NCBI GenBank assembly: GCA_963784995.1
Contig: CAWATZ010000013.1
Coordinates: forward strand, 1,116,001 to 1,180,000
Source: CAWATZ01 sp963784995
Lineage (GTDB): Bacteria > Planctomycetota > Planctomycetia > Gemmatales > Gemmataceae
Length of the DNA: 64,000 bases
Reading direction: 5' to 3'
Numbering within the stretch: position 1 is the stretch's first letter; every line of letters begins with the position of its first letter. The translations under genes were made by a program, and so were the position numbers. This document shows, in pieces, positions 53,681 through 62,510 of this stretch. Below the pieces are notes generated by a model. That model saw only the letters and a list, made by a program, of their open reading frames with translations, was not told the DNA's origin and did not search any database.

Positions 53681-54223
53681 TCATTGAAGTTCAGCTAGTC
53701 GTCTCCTGATGAAATCCGCAAACACATTTTTCGTGTCCGCAGTGGACACCATTTTCAGGAAGTTGATCTTTGCCTGATTCTCAATTGGGAACTTGCGTTG
53801 CGTCATCTCGTCGAGAAGTCGGAGAGGTGTAAACTCCACCAGTGTTGACGAAACTGCGAGTTCTAGTCTCTTTTTAATCTCGATATCCGTCTCGTTTGCT
53901 ATTGCCTGCTGCATCGACTTCAGAGCGCGGCTACCCCATGTTTGCAACCGCAACTGAAGAAGGGCCTGACTCTTTTGCCTCGCGAAATAGTCATCATTCC
54001 CTAAATCGGTTACTAGACGAGCGAATTCTTTCTGCTCCATTGGCGTCAATTGTTGAGGCAGAAACAGACGATCAAAAACCCACTTCTCAATCGCCACCTG
54101 ATTCACTCGGGCTGTAGCTGTCAACATCACATCGGCCATTGTGAGCCGTCGCCCAGAACCCGGAACAAAGACAGCGTCGCGGGAACTGTACAAGTATAGC
54201 AATGCCGAACAGAAGGCATCCAT
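53681..54223 (-). CDS. Protein of unknown function directly downstream of giant 3
   Basis: 180 residues starting at ATG 54223, only 11 bases after the giant 3 stop, so probably co-transcribed. Mostly helical with a HEAT-like part (ARQKSQALLQLRLQTWGSRA, NETDIEIKKRLELAVSSTLV). No signal peptide. AT-rich. An internal ATG at 54139 is an alternative start. No family recognised. Confidence 0.7.
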   Translation of the reverse strand: MDAFCSALLYLYSSRDAVFVPGSGRRLTMADVMLTATARVNQVAIEKWVFDRLFLPQQLTPMEQKEFARLVTDLGNDDYFARQKSQALLQLRLQTWGSRALKSMQQAIANETDIEIKKRLELAVSSTLVEFTPLRLLDEMTQRKFPIENQAKINFLKMVSTADTKNVFADFIRRRLAELQ

Positions 54224-54234
54224 CTCGCGAGGAG

Positions 54235-57200
54235 TTAGTATGAGTCGTATTGGTCCATCCGGACCTCTCGCGCTAACGTCAATGCCTTTCCATATTCGGA
54301 CATGCTCGGTGCCACATGAAAAGTGTCTGGACCATCCGGCGTAACGCCCAATGAGACGTAAGTAGGGAGTTCTTTTCTGGCTTCTTTGTTCTCTGGCTGT
54401 TGTCCTACTCCAACTCCACCATCTGTCACATAATAGAGAACACCATCATTCGCGAAATCGGCAACCCCCAATGAGTCCGGGCTTTCTCCTAAGGGAAGAG
54501 TCTGCGCAATGGAGAAAGCACCAGTGCCATCGTTTTCGAGAACAGTCTCGTCGTTCGATCCGTGATTGCCGACGCTCAGATCCATGACGCCGTCGTCGTT
54601 GATCGAACCCACAGCCAACGTAACTGGGTTACTTCCTACACCGTAATTGGTGGCCACTCCGAGGGTCCCATCGCCATTCCCGAGCAGTACAGAAACATTA
54701 TTGGAACCGCCATTGGCCGAGGCTACATCGAGGTTGCCGTCACGGTTGAAATCAGCAAGTACCACAGCGGTCGGGGTCGTTCCGACGCTGTAGGTTACCG
54801 CGCTAGCAAAAGTGCTGTCGCCATTGCTGAGCAGCACGGAGATGTCATCGTCTCCGCTGTTAGCCACTACCAAGTCATCATAGGTATCGTTGTTCAGATC
54901 GCCTACTGCCACTGAGTCGGGTGCATTCCCCACCCCGATCGTGATTGGCGTTGTCTGGAATGTCCCGCTACCGTTGTTGAGGAAGATCATAACATTGTTC
55001 GAGCCCTTGTTGGCCACGACTAGATCGATGGTGCCATTGCCATCAAATTCACCCAAGGCAAGCGCGACTGGGTCGCTTCCCACAGTAAGGGTCTGGCTGA
55101 CGGTGAATAAACCCGCGCCATCGTTGGTAAGGATACTCACAGTGCCGGCCGTGCTATTGGCTACTGCGATGTCATCTACCCCGTTGCCAAAGTCTCCCAC
55201 TGCCAGAGCAAGCGGTCCAGAACCTACGCTGATGGTCGTCGGTGCCTGGAAGCTGCCATCGCCGTTCCCCAGGAACACAAACACTTGATTTGTGCTGTAG
55301 TTAGCGGCCACGAAGTCTGCGTTACCATCGCCGTTAAAGTCGCCTATCGCAACTGAACGGAAATCATTGTTGCTCTGCGGCAGCAGTTCCTCAACTTCAA
55401 TGGTTTCAGTGATCGGTGCGCTCGTCACCGACCCATCGCTAACCTGCACCACGAACGTATCTGTTCCGAACCAGTTGCTGTTCGGATCATAGCTGAAGGA
55501 GCCATCGGTGTTGAGCGTCAGGGAGCCGTTGCTGACGTTGCTGACCAGGCTTACGCTCAAGGTCAGGCTGTCCGGGGCGACAGCGCCGTCGAGGATACCA
55601 TCGCCGGCGTCCTCGGTCAAGTCGGCGTTCTCCTGGGTGTAGAACGTATCTGCCTGGACTTCCGGCCCGATCACCCACGTGAAACTCGTCTTGGCGCTGG
55701 ACGTGCCGTCGCCGACCGTGACGGTGACCGAGTAGGAACTGCCGTCGCTGACCCCGCTTCCAATCGTCCCCGAGATCACGCCGCTGCTGGCGTTCATGCT
55801 CAAACCCGGAGGCAAATTGCTGCTGGCATAACTCACCGTCGCGCCAGTGTGCAGGTCGCTGGCGCTCACGCTCAGCGACACCGTGTCGCCCGCCGTATTG
55901 ACCTGGTTGGCCAGCGCACTGACAGTGATCGCCGAGTTGACCGTCCAGGCAATGCTGACCATGTTGGCGGACGTGCCGTCGCTGACCGTGACGATGGGCG
56001 TGAACGTCGAAGTCAGGTTGGCCGCTCCCCAGGCAATCGTGCCGGAGATCACGCCAGTGCTGGGATTGATCGATAGACCTTCCGGGAGCCCAGCAGCACT
56101 GTAACTGACTGTCGCGCCGTAGGTTGCATCCGTGGCGGAGATCGACAGGCTGACCGTGTCGCCTTCATTGTTGGTCTGAGCGGCAACCGCCGTGATGCTG
56201 ATCGCCGAGTTGACCGTCCAGCCCACGTTCAAGGTGCTGGACGAGGTCCCGTCGCTGACAAGGATGGTCACGGAATACGGTCCCAAGTTGGCAGCGCCAA
56301 GGGCGACGGTGCCGCTGATCACTCCGCTGCTGGAATCGATCGACAAACCTTGGGGGAGTCCAGCTGCCGCGAATGTCACGGTCGCGCCGGTGGTCGCATC
56401 CGTGGCCGCAACGGTCAGCGAGACGGTGGCCCCTTCGTTGCTGGTCTGGTTGGCAATCGGGGTAATGGTAATGGCGGAGGTCACGGTCCAGTTGAGGTCC
56501 TTGGTCACGGCAGAGACGCCATCGCTGACGGTGACCACAGGCGAGTAGGAACCCAGGTTGGCCGCACCAAGGGCCACCGTGCCCGAGATCACCCCGGTGG
56601 CAGGATCAATCGCCAAGCCTTGTGGCAAACCTGCAATGGCGTACACCAGAATGGCCCCGCTCGTTGCGTCGGATGCGTTCACCCCCACGGAAACGGTCGC
56701 CCCCTCGGCGGTCTTTTCGTCGGGGAACGCGAAGACGGTGATGGCCGAATGGACAAACCACATGAAACCGACCGTGGCGCTGGAGGTGCCATCGGTGACG
56801 GTGACGGTCGGTGAGGCATACCCGATGTTCGCCGCACCCAGGGCGATGGTGCCAGTGATCAAGCCGCTGCTGGGATCAATCGCCAGACCTTGGGGCAGCC
56901 CCGCTGCGAAGAAACTCGTGGTCGCCCCCGAGGTGGCATCGGTGGCGTTGATTTGCAGACTGACCGTGTCTCCTTCATCATTCACCTGGTTCGTTGGCTG
57001 GGTAATGGTGATGGCTGAGTTCACGGACCAGCTGATGCTGGTGAGCGTGGCGGATGTCCCATCGCTGACCGTGATGGTGGCCGTGAAAGGCCCAGAGTTG
57101 GCCGCACCCAGGGCAATCGTGCCCGAGATGACGCCGGTACTGGCGTTCATCGACAGACCCTGGGGTAGCCCCGCCGCGAAGTAGGAAACCGTGCTGCCGC

Positions 57201-60200
57201 TGGTGGCATCGGAGGCGTGGACGTGGAGGCTGACGCTGTCTCCTTCGTTGTTGGTCTGATCCGGGATGGCCGTGATGGTGATAGCAGAGTTCACGGTCCA
57301 GTTGATGCTGGTCGTCGCCGCGGAAGTCCCGTCGGTCACCGTAATGGTGGCCGTGAACGAGCCGAGGTTGCCCGCGCCCAGGGCAATCGTGCCCGAGATC
57401 AGGCCGCTGCTGGAGTTGATCGACAGGCCCTGTGGCAATCCCGCTGCGAAGTAGGAAACCGTGCTGCCGCTGGTGGCATCGGAGGCGTGGACGTGGAGGC
57501 TGACGCTGTCCCCTTCCTTGTTGGTCTGATCCGGGATGGCGGTGATGGTGATGGCGGAGTTCACGGTCCAGTTGATGCTGGTGGTCGTGGCGGATGTCCC
57601 GTCGCTGACCGTGATGATGGCCGTGAAAGGCCCGGCATTGGCCGCGCCCAGGGCAATCGTGCCCGAGATCACGCCAGTACTGGCGTTCATCGACAGCCCC
57701 TGAGGTAGCCCCGCTGCGAAGTACGAGAGCGTACTACCGCTGGTGGCATCAGAGGCATGGACGTGGAGACTGACGCTGTCGCCCTCGTTGTTGCTCTGAT
57801 CGGGAATCGCGGTGATGGTAATGGCCGAGTTTACGGTCCAGTTGATGCTGGTCGTCGCGGCGGAAGTCCCATCGGTCACCGTCAGGGTGACCGTGAACGA
57901 GCCGAGGTTGCCCGCGCCCAGGGCAATCGCGCCCGAGATCACGCCGGTACTGGCGTTCATCGACAGGCCCTGGGGCAATCCCGCTGCGAAGAAGGCAACT
58001 GTGCTGCCGCTGGTGGCATCGGAAGCGTGGACGTGGAGGCTGACGCTATCCCCTTCGTTGTTGGTCTGATCCGGGATGGCCGTGATGGTGATGGCGGAGT
58101 TCACCGACCAGTTGATGTTTGTGGTTGCCGCGGATGTCCCATCGCTGACCGTGATGGTGGCCGTGAAAGGCCCGGAGTTGGCCGCGCCCAGGGCAATCGT
58201 GCCCGAGATCAGGCCGCTGCTGGAGTTTATTGAAAGACCAGCCGGAAGACCCACTGCCGTATAGGAAACCGTGCTGCCGCTGGTGGCGTCGCTGGCGTGG
58301 ACATGGAGACTGACGCTGTCGCCCTCGTTGTTGCTCTGGTCGGGAATGGCCGTGATCGTGATGGCCGAAGTCACCGTCCAGTTGAAGGCGATGCTGGTCG
58401 CGTCGATGCCGTCGCTGACCGTGATCGTGGTCGAGTACGGCACCCCCGAGTTGGCGGCACCCAGGGCGATGGTGCCTGAGATCAGGCCGGTGCTGGAGTT
58501 GATCGACAGGCCCGCCGGCAAGCTGGATGCGAAGTACGACGTCGTGTAGCCGCTGCTGTCGCTGGCCTGGATGGGCAGGCTGACCGTCTGCCCCTCGCTG
58601 CTGTACTGATCCGGCGTTTGCGTGATGGTGATCGAGGGGTTGACCGTCCAGTTGAGGGTTTCGGTGGAGGTGGAATTGCTGTCGGTGACCGTGATGGTCG
58701 GGGCGTAGGGGCCCCAGGCGGAGGCGCCCCCGGCCACGGTGCCGGAGATCACACCCGTGCTGGCATCGATCGCCAGGCCCACCGGCAGGCCGGCAGCCGC
58801 GTAAGAGACGGTGGCCCCGCTGGTCGCATCGGCCGCCACGACCGCGACCGAAACCGAATCCCCTTCGTTGTTGACCTGGTCGGGCGTCTGGGTGATGGTA
58901 ATGGCGGAAGCAACCGCCCAGCTGAACGTTTCCGTGGTACTGGACGTCCCGTCGCCGACGGTGATGGTGGAAGTATAGGGCGTGCCGGAGTTTGCGGCCC
59001 CGTCGGCAACCGTGCCGGAGATCACGCCAGTGCTGGAGTTTATGGATGTCCCGGTCGGCAAGCCGGTGGCCGAGAAGCTGAGCGTGGCCGGGCTGGTGGT
59101 GTCCGTGGCCTGAATGGGCAGGATGATGGTCTGCCCCTCGGTGCTGGACTGGTCGGCAGTCTGGGTGATGGTAATCGCCGAGTTGATCGCCCAGCTGAAC
59201 GTCTCGCTGGAACTGGACGTCCCGTCGCCGACGGTGATGGTGGTCGTATAAGGAGTCCCCGAGTTCGCGGCTCCCCTGGCAACGGTGCCGGAGATCACGC
59301 CGGTGCTGGAGTTTATGGATGTCCCGGTCGGCAAGCCGGTGGCCGAGAAGCTGAGCGCGGCCGGGCTGGTGCTGTCCGTGGCGTGGATGGGCAACGAAAC
59401 GCTGCTGCCCTCGCTGCTGACCTGGTCGAGCGTCTGGGTGATGGTGATGACCGAGTTGACCGTCCAGTTGATGCCGAGGCTATTCTGGTTGGTGCCGTCG
59501 CTGACCGTGATGATCGGGGCGTAGGCAACGTTGTTGGCGGCCAGGGAGACCGTGCCGGAAATCAGCCCGCCGGAGCTGATGCTCAGGCCCGCCGGCAAGC
59601 CGCTGCTGGAGAAGCTCAGCGTCGCTCCGCTGACGGTGTCGGTGGCATGCACCTGGAGCGAAATGGTGCTGCCCTGGTTGCTGGTCTGGTCCGGAACCGC
59701 GATGAACTGGATCAGCGAAGGCGCCACGGTCCAGTTGACGTTCGCCGTGCTGGTGTAGGTGCCGTCGGTGACACTGATGGTGGCCGCGTAGGGACCGGCG
59801 GCGGCAGCGCCATCGAGGATGGTGCCGCTGATCAAGCCGGTGCTGGCGTCAATGGTCAGACCCGCCGGGAGACCGTACGCGGAATAGCTGAGCGTCGTAC
59901 CGCTGTTGAGGTCGCTGGCGTGAACCTGGAGCGAGACGCTGTCCCCCTCGGTATTGGACTGGTCGGCAATGGGGGTGATCGAGACGGCCGGGACCGAGAG
60001 ACCGTCTACCTTGCCGATGCCGGCGAAATCGGTGAACCACAGCGTGCCGGCCGGTCCTGCCGTGATCGCGTTGGGATCGTATCCAGTCGATAGGGGAATC
60101 CCCGTGAGGACGCCCGCCGTGGTGATCCGCCCAATCGTGTTGGTGTTCTTTTCGGTGAACCACACGGCGCTGTCGGGGCCGGCGGTGATGCCGGTGGGTT

Positions 60201-60993
60201 GGCTGTTGCTCACCGGCAGGCTGAACTCGGTGATGGTTCCCGATGTGGTGATCCGGCCAATCTTGTTGCCGCTCTGCTCCGTGAACCAGAGATCGCCGTC
60301 GGGGCCGGCCGCGATGCCCAGCGGATCGCTCGTGGAGGAGGGCAGACTGTACTCGGTGAACGTCCCCGAGGTCGTCATCTTGGCGATCTTGCCCACGGCG
60401 CTTTCCGTGAACCAGATGTCGCCGTCGGGGCCGTAGGTAATTCCCTGGGGCGAACTGCCGCTGGTCGGGATGGCGAATTCGGTGAAGGTCCCCGAGGTCG
60501 TGATCTCGCCGATCTTGTTGGCCGCGTTTTCCGTGAAGAAGAGAGTGCCGGTGGGTCCGGCCGTGATGCCGCCGGGGCTGCTGGAACTGGTCGGCACGGT
60601 GAAGGCGGTGAGCGTGCCCGTTGTGGTCGCCTGCTCGATCATGTTCTCGGAGGGCTTGGTGAACCAGATTTTCCCGTCGGAGCCGACTGCCATCGCCTGG
60701 GGGTAATCGGAAGTCACGAATGTGGCAATGGTCGAGATGGACCCCGAAGGAGCGACCTGGTAAACGTTGTCCGCGTCTGCCGAGTACAGGTTGCCGTCCG
60801 GGCCGTTCACGATGGCCCGGGGCGACTCACCGGAGGCCAGAGGAAACTGGGCAACAGACACGGAGGGCAGGTCGCGTGTCTCCAGCTGCTCCAGTTGCAG
60901 AATCGCTCGCTGTTGCTTCTGCGTTTGCGTGCGTGCCAGAAAACGGACCTGAAGCCAGGGGAGCAGTTTCCGGCCCGTGAGGGTGGCGGCCAC
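54235..60993 (-). CDS. Giant exported repeat protein 3 (Vgb/NHL propeller + 16 He_PIG + Big + FG-GAP), in-frame TGA near start
   Basis: 2252 codons from GTG 60993. Residues 31-42 (LEQLETRDLPSV) are the planctomycete export-associated motif. A virginiamycin-B-lyase/NHL-like propeller follows (about 46-345, about seven GPDGDIWFTE-type repeats), then 16 He_PIG repeats (about 345-1775), a Big-like domain, FG-GAP/VCBS repeats (about 1875-2190) and a short unique tip (about 60 residues). The natural N-terminus seems to be an ATG at 61071 (MFRKLSVRL), but codon 10 is TGA (61042-61044); after it the frame is open into the giant. A Trp codon would restore a normal N-terminal region. Confidence 0.83.
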   Translation of the reverse strand: MAATLTGRKLLPWLQVRFLARTQTQKQQRAILQLEQLETRDLPSVSVAQFPLASGESPRAIVNGPDGNLYSADADNVYQVAPSGSISTIATFVTSDYPQAMAVGSDGKIWFTKPSENMIEQATTTGTLTAFTVPTSSSSPGGITAGPTGTLFFTENAANKIGEITTSGTFTEFAIPTSGSSPQGITYGPDGDIWFTESAVGKIAKMTTSGTFTEYSLPSSTSDPLGIAAGPDGDLWFTEQSGNKIGRITTSGTITEFSLPVSNSQPTGITAGPDSAVWFTEKNTNTIGRITTAGVLTGIPLSTGYDPNAITAGPAGTLWFTDFAGIGKVDGLSVPAVSITPIADQSNTEGDSVSLQVHASDLNSGTTLSYSAYGLPAGLTIDASTGLISGTILDGAAAAGPYAATISVTDGTYTSTANVNWTVAPSLIQFIAVPDQTSNQGSTISLQVHATDTVSGATLSFSSSGLPAGLSISSGGLISGTVSLAANNVAYAPIITVSDGTNQNSLGINWTVNSVITITQTLDQVSSEGSSVSLPIHATDSTSPAALSFSATGLPTGTSINSSTGVISGTVARGAANSGTPYTTTITVGDGTSSSSETFSWAINSAITITQTADQSSTEGQTIILPIQATDTTSPATLSFSATGLPTGTSINSSTGVISGTVADGAANSGTPYTSTITVGDGTSSTTETFSWAVASAITITQTPDQVNNEGDSVSVAVVAADATSGATVSYAAAGLPVGLAIDASTGVISGTVAGGASAWGPYAPTITVTDSNSTSTETLNWTVNPSITITQTPDQYSSEGQTVSLPIQASDSSGYTTSYFASSLPAGLSINSSTGLISGTIALGAANSGVPYSTTITVSDGIDATSIAFNWTVTSAITITAIPDQSNNEGDSVSLHVHASDATSGSTVSYTAVGLPAGLSINSSSGLISGTIALGAANSGPFTATITVSDGTSAATTNINWSVNSAITITAIPDQTNNEGDSVSLHVHASDATSGSTVAFFAAGLPQGLSMNASTGVISGAIALGAGNLGSFTVTLTVTDGTSAATTSINWTVNSAITITAIPDQSNNEGDSVSLHVHASDATSGSTLSYFAAGLPQGLSMNASTGVISGTIALGAANAGPFTAIITVSDGTSATTTSINWTVNSAITITAIPDQTNKEGDSVSLHVHASDATSGSTVSYFAAGLPQGLSINSSSGLISGTIALGAGNLGSFTATITVTDGTSAATTSINWTVNSAITITAIPDQTNNEGDSVSLHVHASDATSGSTVSYFAAGLPQGLSMNASTGVISGTIALGAANSGPFTATITVSDGTSATLTSISWSVNSAITITQPTNQVNDEGDTVSLQINATDATSGATTSFFAAGLPQGLAIDPSSGLITGTIALGAANIGYASPTVTVTDGTSSATVGFMWFVHSAITVFAFPDEKTAEGATVSVGVNASDATSGAILVYAIAGLPQGLAIDPATGVISGTVALGAANLGSYSPVVTVSDGVSAVTKDLNWTVTSAITITPIANQTSNEGATVSLTVAATDATTGATVTFAAAGLPQGLSIDSSSGVISGTVALGAANLGPYSVTILVSDGTSSSTLNVGWTVNSAISITAVAAQTNNEGDTVSLSISATDATYGATVSYSAAGLPEGLSINPSTGVISGTIAWGAANLTSTFTPIVTVSDGTSANMVSIAWTVNSAITVSALANQVNTAGDTVSLSVSASDLHTGATVSYASSNLPPGLSMNASSGVISGTIGSGVSDGSSYSVTVTVGDGTSSAKTSFTWVIGPEVQADTFYTQENADLTEDAGDGILDGAVAPDSLTLSVSLVSNVSNGSLTLNTDGSFSYDPNSNWFGTDTFVVQVSDGSVTSAPITETIEVEELLPQSNNDFRSVAIGDFNGDGNADFVAANYSTNQVFVFLGNGDGSFQAPTTISVGSGPLALAVGDFGNGVDDIAVANSTAGTVSILTNDGAGLFTVSQTLTVGSDPVALALGEFDGNGTIDLVVANKGSNNVMIFLNNGSGTFQTTPITIGVGNAPDSVAVGDLNNDTYDDLVVANSGDDDISVLLSNGDSTFASAVTYSVGTTPTAVVLADFNRDGNLDVASANGGSNNVSVLLGNGDGTLGVATNYGVGSNPVTLAVGSINDDGVMDLSVGNHGSNDETVLENDGTGAFSIAQTLPLGESPDSLGVADFANDGVLYYVTDGGVGVGQQPENKEARKELPTYVSLGVTPDGPDTFHVAPSMSEYGKALTLAREVRMDQYDSY
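57028..59651. repeat. Segment shared by giant 3 and giant 2
   Basis: Gap-free, nearly identical to 49112-51735 (offset 7916 at both ends). The long identity in repetitive coding DNA implies recent gene conversion or duplication. Confidence 0.85.
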
Positions 60994-61099
60994 TTTCTCA
61001 CCCAGGACAAACAGGCCATCCCAGATGCCGGTCAGGCGCTGTCACAGCCGCACGGAGAGTTTGCGAAACATGGTGCCAACCTTTGCAACTCAGGTAAGA

Positions 61100-62089
61100 T
61101 CAATCTCCACGCGACGACTGCGAAGCGGTCTCGATCAGTTGCATGCCCAGCAACCCAGCCAGGTGCCCGACCACGGCGCGCGTGTGCTGCTCGCCCCTGT
61201 TCTGCAGCCGGGTGAGCAGGGCCCTCGCCAGCTGCTCGGGAGTCCGTCCAGCCGGGGTCCCTGTCTTCTTGCGGTCCGGTGGCTCGTCTGCCTGCTCGAT
61301 GAACTGGTCCACGGCGGCCTGCAATTGGGCCGCGGGCAACTTGAGCCAGGCGCGGGCCGGGCCGAGCTTCAGGTGGACGTCGCCACCCAGCAGCCGGCGC
61401 CTGACGTCGGGGTCGCCGTGGGCGGCCGCGACACGGTCCACCACCCGGGCAAAAATCCCATCCCGCTTGATGGTCCTGGGCGACGTCTGGTATTTCCCGG
61501 CCAGCTCCTCGGCGGTGTTTTTCAAAGTGCCATTTTGGCCCTTTGATCGTGGGCCACGGCGGTTGCCGCCGCGCTGCTGCTTGAGGGCGTTGTAATCCTG
61601 GCCGCGCAAGTAGCTCTGGGCTTCCCGGGTCAAGTTGCGGCGCTGTCTCTGGAAGGCACGGGCATACTCCAGCGCTGCCTTCTCGTCGGGCAGTTCCACC
61701 TCCCGAACTTTCACCAGCTTGCCGTGCTTGATGCAGAACTCCAAACGTGTATGTCCGTCCAGTACAATTCCATGTCCCTTCCAGACCGTGATCGGATCGC
61801 GACAGCCTTCCACCTTGATGCTCCTGTCCAGTTCCCCCCGTTCGTGGTGCGATTGGAGGGGGTTGAGCCGCTGAAAGATGGGCTCGACCTTGAGCGTCCT
61901 GGGGTCTGCCCAGGACCAGTCGTTGGCGGAGGTCGTGTTGCCGGCCGGTTGTCCGGGCGCTTGCGGGGCTGACCTTTCGGCTGGCGTGCTTTCTTGACGC
62001 GGGTCATGACACACTCGTTTCTGCCCGAACCAATCCGTTCGCCGATTCCAGAGGAGTTGTCCTGGCGACGCTGAGAACGGCTCAATCAT
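61100..62089 (-). CDS. ParB-like nuclease-domain protein
   Basis: Up to 329 residues. A ParB N-terminal domain (about 60-150: FQRLNPLQSHHERGELDRSI, DPITVWKGHGIVLDGHTRLE) and a following helical part with a likely helix-turn-helix (AEELAGKYQTSPRTIKRDGI). The DGHTR motif corresponds to the GxxR nucleotide-binding motif of ParB. No ParA is nearby, so this is probably an orphan regulator or plasmid/element relic. The start is unclear: ATG 62089 gives an atypical N-terminus, while an ATG near 62008 in another frame gives a basic one (MTRVKKARQPKGQPRKRPD), hinting at a frameshift near 61960. Giant 3 lies just downstream on the same strand. Confidence 0.83.
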   Translation of the reverse strand: MIEPFSASPGQLLWNRRTDWFGQKRVCHDPRQESTPAERSAPQAPGQPAGNTTSANDWSWADPRTLKVEPIFQRLNPLQSHHERGELDRSIKVEGCRDPITVWKGHGIVLDGHTRLEFCIKHGKLVKVREVELPDEKAALEYARAFQRQRRNLTREAQSYLRGQDYNALKQQRGGNRRGPRSKGQNGTLKNTAEELAGKYQTSPRTIKRDGIFARVVDRVAAAHGDPDVRRRLLGGDVHLKLGPARAWLKLPAAQLQAAVDQFIEQADEPPDRKKTGTPAGRTPEQLARALLTRLQNRGEQHTRAVVGHLAGLLGMQLIETASQSSRGD

Positions 62090-62110
62090 CGTGCGAGGGC
62101 GAGTCTACCG

Positions 62111-62124
62111 ATGAGCATGCTCAT
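62111..62124. promoter_or_regulatory. Perfect palindrome upstream of the ParB-like gene
   Basis: ATGAGCATGCTCAT, a 14-base perfect palindrome in an AT-rich promoter-like region 22 bases before the ParB-like ATG. A candidate operator, by position only. Confidence 0.4.
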
Positions 62125-62208
62125 ATAGCAAGTGAAAAACCTGAAATAGTTTTATTTCCTGATAATATTGAAGGAACCGCGGCAACACGTTCCTGGATTT
62201 GAGCCATT

Positions 62209-62333
62209 TATTACTCCGGCACGAAAGAAGTTCAGCACAAGCCCGGAGCGCCAGCGGCGGGATCGGGCTGTCACGAGGGCGGTCCCGTCGCTGGCGCTCC
62301 GGGCTTGTGAGACTCTTTCCTGCCGGAGTAATA
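62209..62333. repeat. Nested palindromic repeat
   Basis: Inner arms 62237-62262 and 62283-62308 (26 bases, one mismatch), outer arms TATTACTCCGGCA/TGCCGGAGTAATA (62209-62221 and 62321-62333). It lies between the divergent ParB-like and TIGR03032-like genes. Confidence 0.8.
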
Positions 62334-62510
62334 GTTGTCGTTGCTTGTGTTGCCGAGCCAAGGAGAGCCCTGTCCATGCAGCCCGCTTTCTCCTAGCGTG
62401 AATGATGAAATTCCACTCTCCTCGTTGTGGTTCCAGGGTGGTATCTTTCACTCTTTGAATCCAAATTGGTGCCTTCACGGGGCTTCCCGAATACGACCTG
62501 GAAACAGATC

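Noticed and set aside
61042..61044. Selenocysteine at the TGA of giant 3
   Set aside because: The codon falls in an N-terminal leader with no redox motif, and I see no convincing SECIS-like hairpin just downstream; a Trp replaced by TGA is simpler.
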